A DNA stretch of 64,000 nt from Rhodothermales bacterium (GTDB taxonomy: Bacteria > Bacteroidota > Rhodothermia > Rhodothermales > VXPQ01), in NCBI GenBank assembly GCA_022821845.1, contig JAJECT010000023.1, forward strand, positions 1-64,000. The letters run 5' to 3'. Numbering within the stretch: the first letter of the stretch is position 1; each line of letters opens with the position of its first letter. Below, one piece after another: positions 54,359 to 62,751 of this stretch. The position numbers were made by a program, and so were the translations under genes. Under the pieces are notes generated by a model. That model was not told the origin of the DNA, did no database searches, and saw only the letters and a list, made by a program, of their open reading frames with translations.

Positions 54359-55516
54359 CTACAGGCGCGCCTCCCGGGGCGCCGCGGCGACCTCTTCCAG
54401 CAGCGCATCGTATTGCGTAACGTGCTTGCGCCAGTCGAGCGGTTGCGGAATGGTCTGGAGCGTAGACGTCGGCAACGGCCGCTCCTCGCTTTCCATGATC
54501 CGGGACAACGCCTCGAAAAGGTCCTGCTCCTCCTCGTACAGCACGGGCGCGTGCAGCAACGGATGGTGGAGCGCGTCGGGAATCAGTTCGGGATAACTAA
54601 GGCGATTCGGCAGAAGCGGGTGGCACCCGCAATAAATGGCCTCCATAATGGCGATGCCGAAAAATTCGTGAATCGAGGTAGACACCACCAGATGCGCCCG
54701 GTGCAACAAACGGCTGTATTCCTTGAAGTCCTCCGCATAGCCATAGTGCAGGATGCGGTCCGCATACCGCTCGAACGCTTTTTCGAATTCGTAGGGCTGC
54801 TCCTCGAAATGCTCGCCGGCGAGAATAAGGCGAAAACGGTATCCGCAATCGTCGAGCCGGTTCATCACCCGGAAAAAGGATTCCGGATTCTTGTCGTACT
54901 CCCAGCGCTGATTCCATAGCACGATCGGGGATTGCATGGAGGGGCCCCAATCGGGCGGCGCGTACGCCGCGCGGTAGCGGTCGTGCGCCTCCAGGTCCAT
55001 GCCCACATGCAGCACGGCGGACTTCTTGCGCAGCGCATTCATCGTATTCAAATGGGTGTAATCCGGAAACGTACGCAAGAGTTTGGGGAGCGCGTCCATG
55101 AACTCGTCGAAATGGAACCGGGAATTGAACACGATCCGGTCGGCGGCCAGCGAGGACAGGTAGTTGATATATCCGTAGGTATAATCCCGCTCGGCGTCCG
55201 GCGGCAAGGGATAGGTCAGCTGGTTCTCGTGGAAATACAGCGCAACGGGTACGTTTCCCAGATGCGGGCGAACAAGCGCCAGGAAGGCCGGCAGATTGAC
55301 CATGCCCGTCGCGAACACGACGTCCGGCTCGAAACCGTCCCGAAACGCCTTGAGGGCCTTGCGCGCCATGGTTACGGCGCCGCCATGCATGCGCCACTTC
55401 CAGAAGCGGTCCGTCATGGTGACCGTCCGAAACTCGTGGCGGCTATGCTTGACCAGGCCATCGAGAAAATTTCTATGGGAACCGCCGTACCACGGCTCCA
55501 GGGCAAGCACTTTCAT
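54359..55516 (-). CDS. tRNA-queuosine alpha-mannosyltransferase-like glycosyltransferase (DUF3524)
   Basis: A 385-residue protein. The N-terminal DUF3524 region starts LALEPWYGGSHRNFLDGL, then PDVVFATGMVNLPAFLALV, YFHENQLTYPLPP, DYTYGYINYLS and IVFNSRFHFDEF. The C-terminal GT-B half has LWNQRWEYDKNPE, HYGYAEDFKEYSRLL, STSIHEFFGIAIMEA. This matches the GTDC1/QTMAN group, which mannosylates queuosine in tRNA-Asp in animals, with bacterial homologues. No queuosine biosynthesis gene lies in the window. It ends convergently with icd. Confidence 0.8.
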   Translation of the reverse strand: MKVLALEPWYGGSHRNFLDGLVKHSRHEFRTVTMTDRFWKWRMHGGAVTMARKALKAFRDGFEPDVVFATGMVNLPAFLALVRPHLGNVPVALYFHENQLTYPLPPDAERDYTYGYINYLSSLAADRIVFNSRFHFDEFMDALPKLLRTFPDYTHLNTMNALRKKSAVLHVGMDLEAHDRYRAAYAPPDWGPSMQSPIVLWNQRWEYDKNPESFFRVMNRLDDCGYRFRLILAGEHFEEQPYEFEKAFERYADRILHYGYAEDFKEYSRLLHRAHLVVSTSIHEFFGIAIMEAIYCGCHPLLPNRLSYPELIPDALHHPLLHAPVLYEEEQDLFEALSRIMESEERPLPTSTLQTIPQPLDWRKHVTQYDALLEEVAAAPREARL

Positions 55517-55764
55517 CCCTGAACGCTCCCCGCTTCTTCCAACTCCTTCCGAAAGGCTTTCTCCTCCTCTTTCGTGACCGGACGCACGATAGAAATGGCG
55601 CGCACCTGCAGGTTCTTGCGGACTGCGGGGTCGCGCACTTCTTCCGCGGTGATCATCGTCGCTTCGCCGGGAAGCAACGTAATGCTGCGAGAAATCATGC
55701 CTATCTCAACCGGGCGCGAATTGGCGTTCTTGATAATCATTCCGCGCCGCACGGGTGTCGCCAT
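55513..55764 (-). CDS. Small hypothetical protein upstream of the DUF3524 gene
   Basis: An 83-residue protein, MATPVRRGMIIKNANSRPVE and onward, with hydrophobic and beta-like stretches (TLLPGEATMITAEEV; NLQVRAISIVRPVT) and a Glu/Lys-rich end. It overlaps the start of the mannosyltransferase gene by four bases, so it is likely translated with it. No family is recognised; phage tail or structural proteins can look similar. Confidence 0.55.
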   Translation of the reverse strand: MATPVRRGMIIKNANSRPVEIGMISRSITLLPGEATMITAEEVRDPAVRKNLQVRAISIVRPVTKEEEKAFRKELEEAGSVQG

Positions 55765-55921
55765 CGGATTCGGTAATGCTTGTTGCCTGTTTTCCAGAAT
55801 GTTCGGTCGAAAACCGCGGGGGAGCGCCGCAACAGGTTATAAAAATCGACCCGAAGCGTCTAATATATGAAATTCGAAGCAACTTTTTTCCACCGCCGTA
55901 GCGCAATACCCGATTGGAACC

Positions 55922-56659
55922 ATGCCTTTCTCCATGCGAAACCTTTGGCGAACCTCGATGCAAGCGGCCCGCGACGCAGGACAGGGACTCATGGGACTGG
56001 CCTTCCCCGCGTCGTGCCTCAACTGCGGCGGCGCCACCCCGAACGCCTCCACGCTGCTTTGCTTTTGCTGCCTGCGCAACGCGGATCGGGCCGATGCGGA
56101 CGACGTTCGGGAACGCCTGGACGACCTGCCCGGCATGCGCAGCGCCATCGACGGCGCATTCGCCCTGTGGATGTTCGACAAGGGGGGATTTTTGCAACGC
56201 ATACATCAGGCGCTGAAATACGAAAATCGGCCGCGCTACGGCGTGTGGCTGGGGGGCGCCCTCGGTTACGCCTTTGCCCAAACGCTTTTGTATCGGCCCG
56301 CGCCGGACCTGATCGTGCCCGTCCCCCTGCACCGCATGCGGCTATGCGAACGAGGATACAACCAAAGCGAATACCTGGTCCGGGGCATTGCGCCCGCCCT
56401 GGAAAAGCCGGTTGCGGCGGACGTCGTGGTCCGAAACAAGGCCACCCGCTCGCAAACGGCGCTTTCGCGGAACGAACGGCTGAACAATCTCGACGGGGCC
56501 TTCGCTGTGCCGATCCCGGAACGGGTCGCCGGACAACGCATCCTGCTTGTGGACGACATTCTGACTACGGGGGCCACGGCGGGCGTGGCCGCATGCGCCC
56601 TGCTTGAAGCCGGAGCAGAGGCCGTAGACGTCGCCGCGCTGGGCGTAACGCGGATGTGA
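55922..56659 (+). CDS. comF: ComF-family amidophosphoribosyltransferase-like protein
   Basis: A 245-residue ComF homologue, linked to DNA uptake in competent bacteria. It has two zinc CxxC pairs (CLNC near 40; CFCC near 55), ALKYENRPRYGVWLG, PVPLHRMRLCERGYNQSEYL, NKATRSQTALSRNER and the PRPP loop ILLVDDILTTGATAGVAA. The fold is a type I phosphoribosyltransferase. It is convergent with the ABC ATPase gene. Confidence 0.9.
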   Translation: MPFSMRNLWRTSMQAARDAGQGLMGLAFPASCLNCGGATPNASTLLCFCCLRNADRADADDVRERLDDLPGMRSAIDGAFALWMFDKGGFLQRIHQALKYENRPRYGVWLGGALGYAFAQTLLYRPAPDLIVPVPLHRMRLCERGYNQSEYLVRGIAPALEKPVAADVVVRNKATRSQTALSRNERLNNLDGAFAVPIPERVAGQRILLVDDILTTGATAGVAACALLEAGAEAVDVAALGVTRM

Positions 56660-56691
56660 ACGGGGAAATAGCGCGGCAAGGCGGGACGGAG

Positions 56692-57339
56692 CTATCGATA
56701 CGCCTCGACGCAAAGCGTACGGGCGTACTCGGCCGCCTCCCGGGCGTCGTTGGTGGCCGCCACCACGATGGCGCCGCGACGGACGCTGTTTTCGATCACA
56801 GAGGCCATGACGCGACGGCCTTCTTCGTCGAGATGTTCGTTCGGCTCGTCCAAGAGGAGCAACGGCGGATCGGCCAGCAGCGCCGCCGCCAGTTTGACAC
56901 GCTGCGTCATGCCGGAGGAAAACGTGGCGACCCGTTCATGCATGCGCCGCGCAAGCCCAACCGAGGCAAGCGCCGCTTCGATGCGCGCGCGCTGATCCTT
57001 GAGGCGACGCGCCCGGGCAATGAATCGCAGATTTTCCCAGGGAGAAAGCCCCGCGTATACATTCGCGTACGGCGCAACAAGCCCGGCATGCAGCGGATGC
57101 GCCTCTTTCGACAAGGCCTTGCCGCGTACGCTGAGCAAGACGGTTCCTTCGCTCGGCGGCAATACGCCGGCCAGCATCCGAAGCAACGTGGACTTTCCGG
57201 ACCCGTTTGCGCCGGTCACGGCCAGGCTGTCTCCGCCCGACAAGGCAAACGAAAGGTCCCTGAAAAGAAGCCGCCCTCCGAAACGGCGGGCCAGGCCGCA
57301 TACGGTCACGACCGGCAAGGCGTTTTGGGATTGGGGCAT
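56692..57339 (-). CDS. CcmA-like ABC transporter ATPase
   Basis: A 215-residue ATP-binding subunit. Walker A is GANGSGKST, the signature FSSGMTQRVKLA, Walker B LLLLDEPNEHLDEEG. Length and sequence resemble CcmA of the heme exporter used in cytochrome c maturation, but CcmB or CcmC are not adjacent, so other ABC exporters remain possible. The ATG at 57339 was chosen because upstream codons are not conserved. Confidence 0.75.
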   Translation of the reverse strand: MPQSQNALPVVTVCGLARRFGGRLLFRDLSFALSGGDSLAVTGANGSGKSTLLRMLAGVLPPSEGTVLLSVRGKALSKEAHPLHAGLVAPYANVYAGLSPWENLRFIARARRLKDQRARIEAALASVGLARRMHERVATFSSGMTQRVKLAAALLADPPLLLLDEPNEHLDEEGRRVMASVIENSVRRGAIVVAATNDAREAAEYARTLCVEAYR

Positions 57340-57427
57340 GGCTTGGGAAAAATTACTGTAGATAGTACGAACGCCTTGGCAAGGTACTGCATAATCTCCG
57401 GTTTCTGGAAAACAAGGAGAGCCGCGT

Positions 57428-59095
57428 TCATTTGAGATTACCCTCTTCTTTGATTTTTTCAGCAAGCGCCTCGCCTTGAGCGGTTCGGCGGTACTGCTGC
57501 TTGCGGCTTTGCGGTTTGTCCGGGAGCGTCATTTCGATCAGTCCGGCATGGAGGGCGGGGGCAAGATATGCTTCCACGAAGTGGGATCGGTTATTGATGC
57601 CCAGGATGTCCTGTAGCTGAGGACGGTTCATTTCCTCCGTAAGGAGCGCGATCAAGCGTTTAACATGTTGGGTTACATGTATGGTGTCATGTGGGGTGTC
57701 ATGTGGGGTGTCATGTATGGTGTCATGTATGGTGTCATGTATGGTTCCTTGGCCTTTTTCCTTATTTTTCAATGAGTTATCATGTATGGTGTCATGTATG
57801 GTATCATGTATGGCGCCATCGTCGGTTGGCGCAAGAGAAGCCTGTTCATGGACCGGCAGCCGGACCAGAAACCAGGTCCGATCCTCGTCGCTCTCGAAAA
57901 TCGGTTCCGGGGAGCCGTTCTGCCGCATGGCCCGAAAAATTTTCGGTACGCCGGTTGAGCGCGCCTCGGCAAGGTCGAGTTCTTTCAGGAATTCGCCAAT
58001 ACGCCGGTTCCGGTAGCGTCTGCTCACGGCCTGTCCCTCCTTGAAATCCTTCATACGGATGGAGCGGTCTGCACCGGGATAACTCAGAACCAGCAACTCT
58101 TCGCGCGTGATGCGAACTTCAACCGGCTCCCGTTCCTCGTATGAACGATGGTATATGGCGTTCACCAGCGCCTCTTCAATAGCGCCGATGGGGAAATTCC
58201 AGAATCGCTCGGCCTCTGGCTTGTGGGGATACTTGACCACGGTTTCCTTCAGGTAATTCCGCGTAATGTAACTGATCGCCTCGCTGAGAATGATGGACAA
58301 TGGGCCGCGAAACTCCTTCTCCTCGAACTGATCGCCGCCCGGCCCATCGGGAAACCACACGACATCGATCTGGGTGGACGGAAAAAACCTGTCCGGGCGC
58401 TCATTGAAAAACAGCAGGCCAACGTTCTTCGGAAACATCGCTTCGGACGGGCCTCCGACGATATTCAGGCGCTTGCCCAGATCTTCAACAGACAGCCCCT
58501 TCGCTTCCGCCGCCAGTTCGCTGCCGATATTGCGTAGAAATTCTCGAATCAGCCGGTGCGAAAGGTCGTCAAGCGAAGCCGTCTGGCGATAACGGTCGTC
58601 AAAAGGCACGGTAGCCGCCAGACTCAGCAGATCGCGCTCGTCCTGCCCCTTGGCGCGAACCGTACTGCTGTGCCTGCGAATAAAGTAGGCCCAATCGTTG
58701 CGCTCCGCGCTAAGACTCGTTTTGGCTTTGTAAGGACGGGTTTCGCCGCCAGGCGCCCAGAGCACGAGGATGGCCTGACCGTCAATATTGTAAATCCCTG
58801 TAAGCGGGTGATAATAAGGGCGAATCGCCGAATGCCCCAGATTCAGCAGTTCTTTGTGGATTGCATCAATGGAATCGGGCGCGATGCCCTTGGGCGGCAG
58901 TACAGGGCGGCCTTCGCGTTCCTCAACGCCCAGGACTACGTAACCGCCACCAAGGTTGTGGAAGTCGTTGGCGAATGCGCAGATCGTATGCAGGACGCTT
59001 TGCGGGTTCCAGCCCGCCTTGTACTCAATGCGCTCGCCTTCAATGGTGCGCTGCCGCAGCAGGTGGTCGATATTTATGGGTAGATTGCCGATCAT
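57428..59095 (-). CDS. AlbA_2 (Schlafen-type)/HATPase regulator with repeat linker
   Basis: A 555-residue protein. The N-terminal AlbA_2 domain is RIEYKAGWNPQSVLHTICAF, ANDFHNLGGGYVVLGVEER. The middle holds a RecG-like ATPase_c_4 module (PIGAIEEALVNAIYHRSYEE, LSYPGADRSI). Residues about 425-475 are a linker of HDTI/HDTP tetrads encoded by 12-bp repeats, followed by a winged-helix C terminus (MNRPQLQDILGINNRSHFVE). Such proteins are often called transcriptional regulators or helicase-like and can occur in defence contexts. The function is unproven. Confidence 0.8.
   Translation of the reverse strand: MIGNLPINIDHLLRQRTIEGERIEYKAGWNPQSVLHTICAFANDFHNLGGGYVVLGVEEREGRPVLPPKGIAPDSIDAIHKELLNLGHSAIRPYYHPLTGIYNIDGQAILVLWAPGGETRPYKAKTSLSAERNDWAYFIRRHSSTVRAKGQDERDLLSLAATVPFDDRYRQTASLDDLSHRLIREFLRNIGSELAAEAKGLSVEDLGKRLNIVGGPSEAMFPKNVGLLFFNERPDRFFPSTQIDVVWFPDGPGGDQFEEKEFRGPLSIILSEAISYITRNYLKETVVKYPHKPEAERFWNFPIGAIEEALVNAIYHRSYEEREPVEVRITREELLVLSYPGADRSIRMKDFKEGQAVSRRYRNRRIGEFLKELDLAEARSTGVPKIFRAMRQNGSPEPIFESDEDRTWFLVRLPVHEQASLAPTDDGAIHDTIHDTIHDNSLKNKEKGQGTIHDTIHDTIHDTPHDTPHDTIHVTQHVKRLIALLTEEMNRPQLQDILGINNRSHFVEAYLAPALHAGLIEMTLPDKPQSRKQQYRRTAQGEALAEKIKEEGNLK
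57675..57815 (-). repeat. 12-bp repeats inside the AlbA_2 gene
   Basis: Two blocks (57675-57745 and 57780-57815) of a 12-bp unit, TGTATGGTGTCA on the plus strand, encode HDTI or HDTP tetrads. About six units are in the first block and three in the second, split by a short unique stretch. Each change in number keeps the frame. Confidence 0.8.
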
Positions 59096-59144
59096 GCAAC
59101 CAATATACGTTCTCATGAATTCACAGAGAACCGGGACAACCCGT

Positions 59145-59843
59145 TTACTCTGCGCAGGACGAAGCATCGGTATCCGCCACAAGGTCGCAAAACACGAAGC
59201 GCTCCCGTTCGACTATTTCTCCGATAGATACCGGAACCGGGTGGCGAAAAATGGGCCCGTCGAACACGAATGTATGGAACTCGCCGTGCTCGCCGCAAGG
59301 ATCTACCTCCGCCGGAAGATCCGCCAGAAACGCCTCGTCGAACAGACGACCGGCAAACGAGGCATCCAGAACCGCCGGGTCCACGCAAACCACTACGGCC
59401 CTGAATCCGTCCGAGACGAACCGGCGCGCGAGTGCTGCGGTGTCGCGCCGCCAGATCGGAAACAGGCATTCGAGCCCCTGCGCCGCCAGCTGCGCTTCGC
59501 GATAGACGCGCAAGTCTTCAAGAAAGATGTCGCCAAAAGCCACGCGCCGGACGCCCTCGGCCTGCAATCGCGCAAAGGCGCGACCCATTTCGCGCTCGTA
59601 GACCGCATTGGAGGAACTGGGCGGAATGACGACTTCGACGAGCGGAATGCCGATAGCGTCCGCCTGTCGCCGCGCAAGCGTACGGCGAACGCCGTGCATG
59701 GTTACCCGGTCGTACGGAACGGTTACGGTCGTCAGCAATTCCCTGACGACATATGTCCCGGCCCGGCGAATCTCATGCAGCGCAAGCGCGCTGTCCTTGC
59801 CCCCGCTAAAACACAGGGCGATGGATTCAGCGGCGCTATTCAT
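59145..59843 (-). CDS. Diphthine-ammonia-ligase-like ATP pyrophosphatase
   Basis: A 232-residue protein of the Dph6/ATP_bind_4 (PP-loop) family. The P-loop is CFSGGKDSALALHEI; VTMHGVRRTLARRQADAI, VAFGDIFLEDL and DPCGEHGEFHTFVFDGP are diagnostic. In eukaryotes and archaea Dph6 finishes diphthamide; bacterial members have unknown substrates, since bacteria lack diphthamide. The ATG at 59843 overlaps the HicA-like gene by four bases, so it is read with that toxin-antitoxin pair. Confidence 0.85.
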   Translation of the reverse strand: MNSAAESIALCFSGGKDSALALHEIRRAGTYVVRELLTTVTVPYDRVTMHGVRRTLARRQADAIGIPLVEVVIPPSSSNAVYEREMGRAFARLQAEGVRRVAFGDIFLEDLRVYREAQLAAQGLECLFPIWRRDTAALARRFVSDGFRAVVVCVDPAVLDASFAGRLFDEAFLADLPAEVDPCGEHGEFHTFVFDGPIFRHPVPVSIGEIVERERFVFCDLVADTDASSCAE

Positions 59844-60064
59844 TCGAATGCCGCGCGCGGCACGCCAGACTGACGAATAATCGAAAGCAGTGTCCCGACA
59901 CGCAATTCCCGATGATTGGGAACAGGCACGGTGCTGGTCGTATTTTCCTGAACCTTCTGCATCACGATATGGCTTCCGCGCCTTCGCACTTCCACAAATC
60001 CATGGGAAGCCAGTATCTTGCAAACTTCCCGCCCCGACAAAACGCGCAACTTAGCCAACGGCAA
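59840..60064 (-). CDS. hicA: HicA-family toxin
   Basis: A 74-residue HicA-like mRNA interferase. It has LSGREVCKILASHGFVEVRR, RRGSHIVMQK (the catalytic His in GSHIVM) and VPVPNHRELRVGTLLSIIRQ. The double-stranded RNA-binding-like fold acts on mRNA. It overlaps its HicB partner upstream and the ATP pyrophosphatase downstream. In this order the antitoxin comes first. Confidence 0.88.
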   Translation of the reverse strand: MPLAKLRVLSGREVCKILASHGFVEVRRRGSHIVMQKVQENTTSTVPVPNHRELRVGTLLSIIRQSGVPRAAFE

Positions 60065-60272
60065 CCTCGACGCGGGTTATATATACTTCCGTACAAAGCC
60101 GTCGGTCTATTTCGCTTGCGGACGCCGTCTCGAAGAAAAGCCCGAGCGCTTCCTGAAGATTTTCATGCGCTTCGGCGACGGTGCTTCCCTCGCTCGCGAC
60201 ATCTATTTCGGGACATAGCGCCACATAGCCATCTCGCTCGCGTTCTATGATCGCAGTTAACTGTATGTTCAT
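60051..60272 (-). CDS. hicB: HicB-family antitoxin (short form)
   Basis: A 73-residue HicB-like protein. It has LTAIIERERDGYVALCPEID, VASEGSTVAEAHENLQEAL, the RNase-H-like HicB fold. No C-terminal helix-turn-helix or ribbon-helix-helix follows, so this form may neutralise HicA without a built-in DNA-binding domain. The ATG at 60272 was chosen because upstream codons are not conserved. It overlaps hicA by 14 bases. Confidence 0.85.
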   Translation of the reverse strand: MNIQLTAIIERERDGYVALCPEIDVASEGSTVAEAHENLQEALGLFFETASASEIDRRLCTEVYITRVEVAVG

Positions 60273-60582
60273 TGCCGCCTTGTTTGGTTGGTTACCGCTA
60301 TGCCATGTCAATCCGTTTTTTGCCCATATCTCTGTATTGATCGCGCCCCTGTTCCTTCGCTGGTCCATGCGCCCCGCCGCTCCAGATGCAATGCGACCAA
60401 GCATAATATCGCGCTCCGGCTTGTCGAATGCAATAGCCCTATGGATGCTCCGGCACCGTCTCCGCATCCATGTTTTCCACACCAATCCATACGCAAAAGG
60501 GCAGACCACAGCCGGCCTGCCCTTCGAAAACGCTGGATGCGCCGCCTCGCGGTTGCAGGCGGCACGGCAAGCAAGCGGCGGC
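60273..60582. other. Intergenic region between hicB and the 60583 gene
   Basis: About 310 bases with no supported gene. It holds a terminator-like hairpin at 60497-60524 for the gene to the right and a second stem (GCCGCCT/AGGCGGC, 60541-60563). The promoter of the hicBA operon is presumably just upstream of 60272, but I see no clear boxes. Confidence 0.4.
60497..60524 (-). terminator. Rho-independent terminator candidate
   Basis: On the minus strand AAGGGCAG pairs with CTGCCCTT across a 12-base loop, then TTTTGCG. It lies about 60 bases past the stop of the minus-strand gene ending at 60583. Confidence 0.5.
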
Positions 60583-61044
60583 TTATAACGCGCCGGCCTG
60601 CACGGCGTGATACTCTGAAATCACGCCAGAAACCAGCGACCGGTATTCTGCGTCGGCCATGCCGCCAAGGTGCGCCACATGCCGCCTGGCTCGCCAGGAA
60701 TCGATGGAGCGCAGCGCTGCGACCGCAAGACGACGGTTCGATCTGGACTCGTCTTCCTCGGCTACTTCGGCAAGCGTCGCCGTCAGTTTGGGCAAGTCAA
60801 CCCGGTCAAAATCAAGCGTCGCATACACGATCACGTTCTTCAGGGTCTGGCTGCGAACCTGCGCATGCGGCGATTCGAGCGACATGGCGATCTGCCTGGC
60901 GACCAGCCCGTCAAGCCGCTCGGGATTCGCAGAAGCATGGTCGTTCTGCGACCACGCAGGCGCAATCGGAACGAAACCGATCGCCAGCATGGGAACGAGC
61001 AGGAAAAGGGCTTTCAATTTTGCGGAGACTACATGCATGTTCAT
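60583..61044 (-). CDS. Exported HEAT-like small protein
   Basis: A 153-residue protein with a signal peptide (LKALFLLVPMLAIGFVPIAPA). The mature part is helical with HEAT-like phrasing (VARQIAMSLESPHAQVRSQT, LKNVIVYATLDFDRVDLPKL, NRRLAVAALRSIDSWRAR). The function is unknown. Confidence 0.6.
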   Translation of the reverse strand: MNMHVVSAKLKALFLLVPMLAIGFVPIAPAWSQNDHASANPERLDGLVARQIAMSLESPHAQVRSQTLKNVIVYATLDFDRVDLPKLTATLAEVAEEDESRSNRRLAVAALRSIDSWRARRHVAHLGGMADAEYRSLVSGVISEYHAVQAGAL

Positions 61045-61190
61045 GGCAATGCTTCAGGATGAAGAGGTGATGGAAATGGTTCCGCCCAGGATGAGCGCGC
61101 CCGGCCCGACCCGACGGACGGAGCGCTGGAACAAGCATCGTCTACGGAAGGCTCCCGAGGCAAGTTACAGGGGCAGCAACAATTTTTTAT

Positions 61191-61694
61191 TTATTCATCG
61201 AGCAAGGAATGGACGGCCATGGCCTGCCGAATATGCTCCTCCAGCTGTTCGGGATGGTCGCTGCCCACATACAGCGCCTGGCCGTTGGAAAGCGTAAGCA
61301 CCACAGCCTGGTTGCCGCGAGCGGTCCAGGCCTTCTTCTTCCCCATTCCGCGCACGCCCCACCCTCCAAACTCGGCGAGGGGACGGTAGCGCACGCTTTT
61401 CAGAGACGCGATGTCCGCAAAGCGCACCGACTTTTTCACCAGAGGAATCGACCCGAGATAAATGAACAAACGGGTTTCCTCCACCCGGACGTTAAGGCCG
61501 CCAAAGATATACTGAACGGCCCAGCCCAATCCCAGAATGGCCGCCATGGAAAGGAGGCGACCCGGCAGGCCGTACTCCGCGTTCAATCCGAACGCAAAGG
61601 GAAGCGCCGAAGCGCCCAGCGCGCCCCATACTATCCACCCTACCCACCGGGGCCAGGGAGAATATTCGCGGTATGAGACAGGTTCCACAGGCAT
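61191..61694 (-). CDS. Membrane protein with a PH-like C-terminal domain
   Basis: A 167-residue protein with two membrane helices (about 17-37 and 46-66) and a bacterial-PH-like domain (RVEETRLFIYLGSIPLVKKS, VRFADIASLKSVRYRP, VVLTLSNGQALYVGSDHPEQ). Such proteins may bind lipids or proteins at the inner membrane. No family symbol applies. Confidence 0.65.
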   Translation of the reverse strand: MPVEPVSYREYSPWPRWVGWIVWGALGASALPFAFGLNAEYGLPGRLLSMAAILGLGWAVQYIFGGLNVRVEETRLFIYLGSIPLVKKSVRFADIASLKSVRYRPLAEFGGWGVRGMGKKKAWTARGNQAVVLTLSNGQALYVGSDHPEQLEEHIRQAMAVHSLLDE

Positions 61695-61803
61695 GGGAAA
61701 TGGCGAACGAGGCGGTGTTGATCAGGGCATTTTGTACCTGTACGGAAAACATCGCTTCGGGATACACCGGCAAATTCAGCGCCCGCAATGAAAATCAGCG
61801 ACC

Positions 61804-62658
61804 CTATTCCGGCAGGCGCTCGATCGGCCCTTGCGGCCCCGTCAGAATCACCCGGCTCCAGGTAGCATCGTCGTCGCCGTCGCCGTACACCATGAAATGT
61901 CCGCCGTACGCCCCGCCGTCGGGATCGCAATGCACGATCATCAAGCTGTATTCGTCCCCGGCGGCGGGCGCAGTCCAGCGCGGGTCGCTGACCGGGAAAA
62001 ACGCATCCATGCGTACGCGCGCCTCCAGTTTGAAATCGCCGGGACCGGTTCCCCAGGGATCGAATTGCAACGCGTAATCCACCATGTCGTCCGGCATCTG
62101 CGCCTCCTGATACGTGTCTTCCGGGGTGCCGTAACGCCACCAGGCTCCGTACTCCGGCATGGACGCATCCGCCACGAAGCAAAACGCATTGTCGCCGCGT
62201 CCGAACCGTTCCGGCGCATGGTCCCGGGGCGCCTCCATGAACCAGCAAACGGAATCCTTGAACATCCAGCGGCGAGGAGCATGGTCCGGATCGTCCACGT
62301 CGTTCGCATTGTCATGCACCTCCGCGCCGAAATACAAATAGGTCTCGTCCCACGCCATATAGTACCGGGCGCGCAGATCGTCCTCCAGCACGGGTTCGTC
62401 GGGCGCCTGGTCCGTCAGGCGGTTGCGGGCGCCGCCATCGTACCAGGACGCATGGCGCAGGCGGTAGATATCCCACACGCCGTCATGGTGCGCGGCGTGC
62501 TTCCATTCATCGAGATCGCCGTCGACGACGGGCGCATTCGCAAGGTACGGCATATGAAGCGGCGGGGGTTCTACCAGCCTCTGGGCCTGCGCAGGCAGGG
62601 CGAAAAACAGCCCGCAGGCCGCGCACGCAAAGAAGGAAGCAAGGATAACACGGAGCAT
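61804..62658 (-). CDS. Exported CBM9-like sugar-binding protein
   Basis: A 284-residue protein with a signal peptide (ILASFFACAACGLFFALPA) and a CBM9-like domain: VDGDLDEWKHAAH, the Trp-rich YYMAWDETYLYFGAEVHD and LEARVRMDAFFPVSD. These domains bind carbohydrate ends or act in surface sensing. It follows the sugar-isomerase gene on the same strand, fitting a carbohydrate-use cluster. Confidence 0.72.
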   Translation of the reverse strand: MLRVILASFFACAACGLFFALPAQAQRLVEPPPLHMPYLANAPVVDGDLDEWKHAAHHDGVWDIYRLRHASWYDGGARNRLTDQAPDEPVLEDDLRARYYMAWDETYLYFGAEVHDNANDVDDPDHAPRRWMFKDSVCWFMEAPRDHAPERFGRGDNAFCFVADASMPEYGAWWRYGTPEDTYQEAQMPDDMVDYALQFDPWGTGPGDFKLEARVRMDAFFPVSDPRWTAPAAGDEYSLMIVHCDPDGGAYGGHFMVYGDGDDDATWSRVILTGPQGPIERLPE

Positions 62659-62751
62659 GGTCGTAGCCTTTACAGGAAACAGGTCGGGCGAACGCAGCGC
62701 GGATCAAGAGAAACGAAACAGGGCGGGCGAAACGGAATGCGGCAAGGAATG

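Noticed and set aside
57675-57815. 12-bp repeats as a CRISPR or regulatory iteron array
   Set aside because: They are coding, in frame, with no spacers and no origin-like context.
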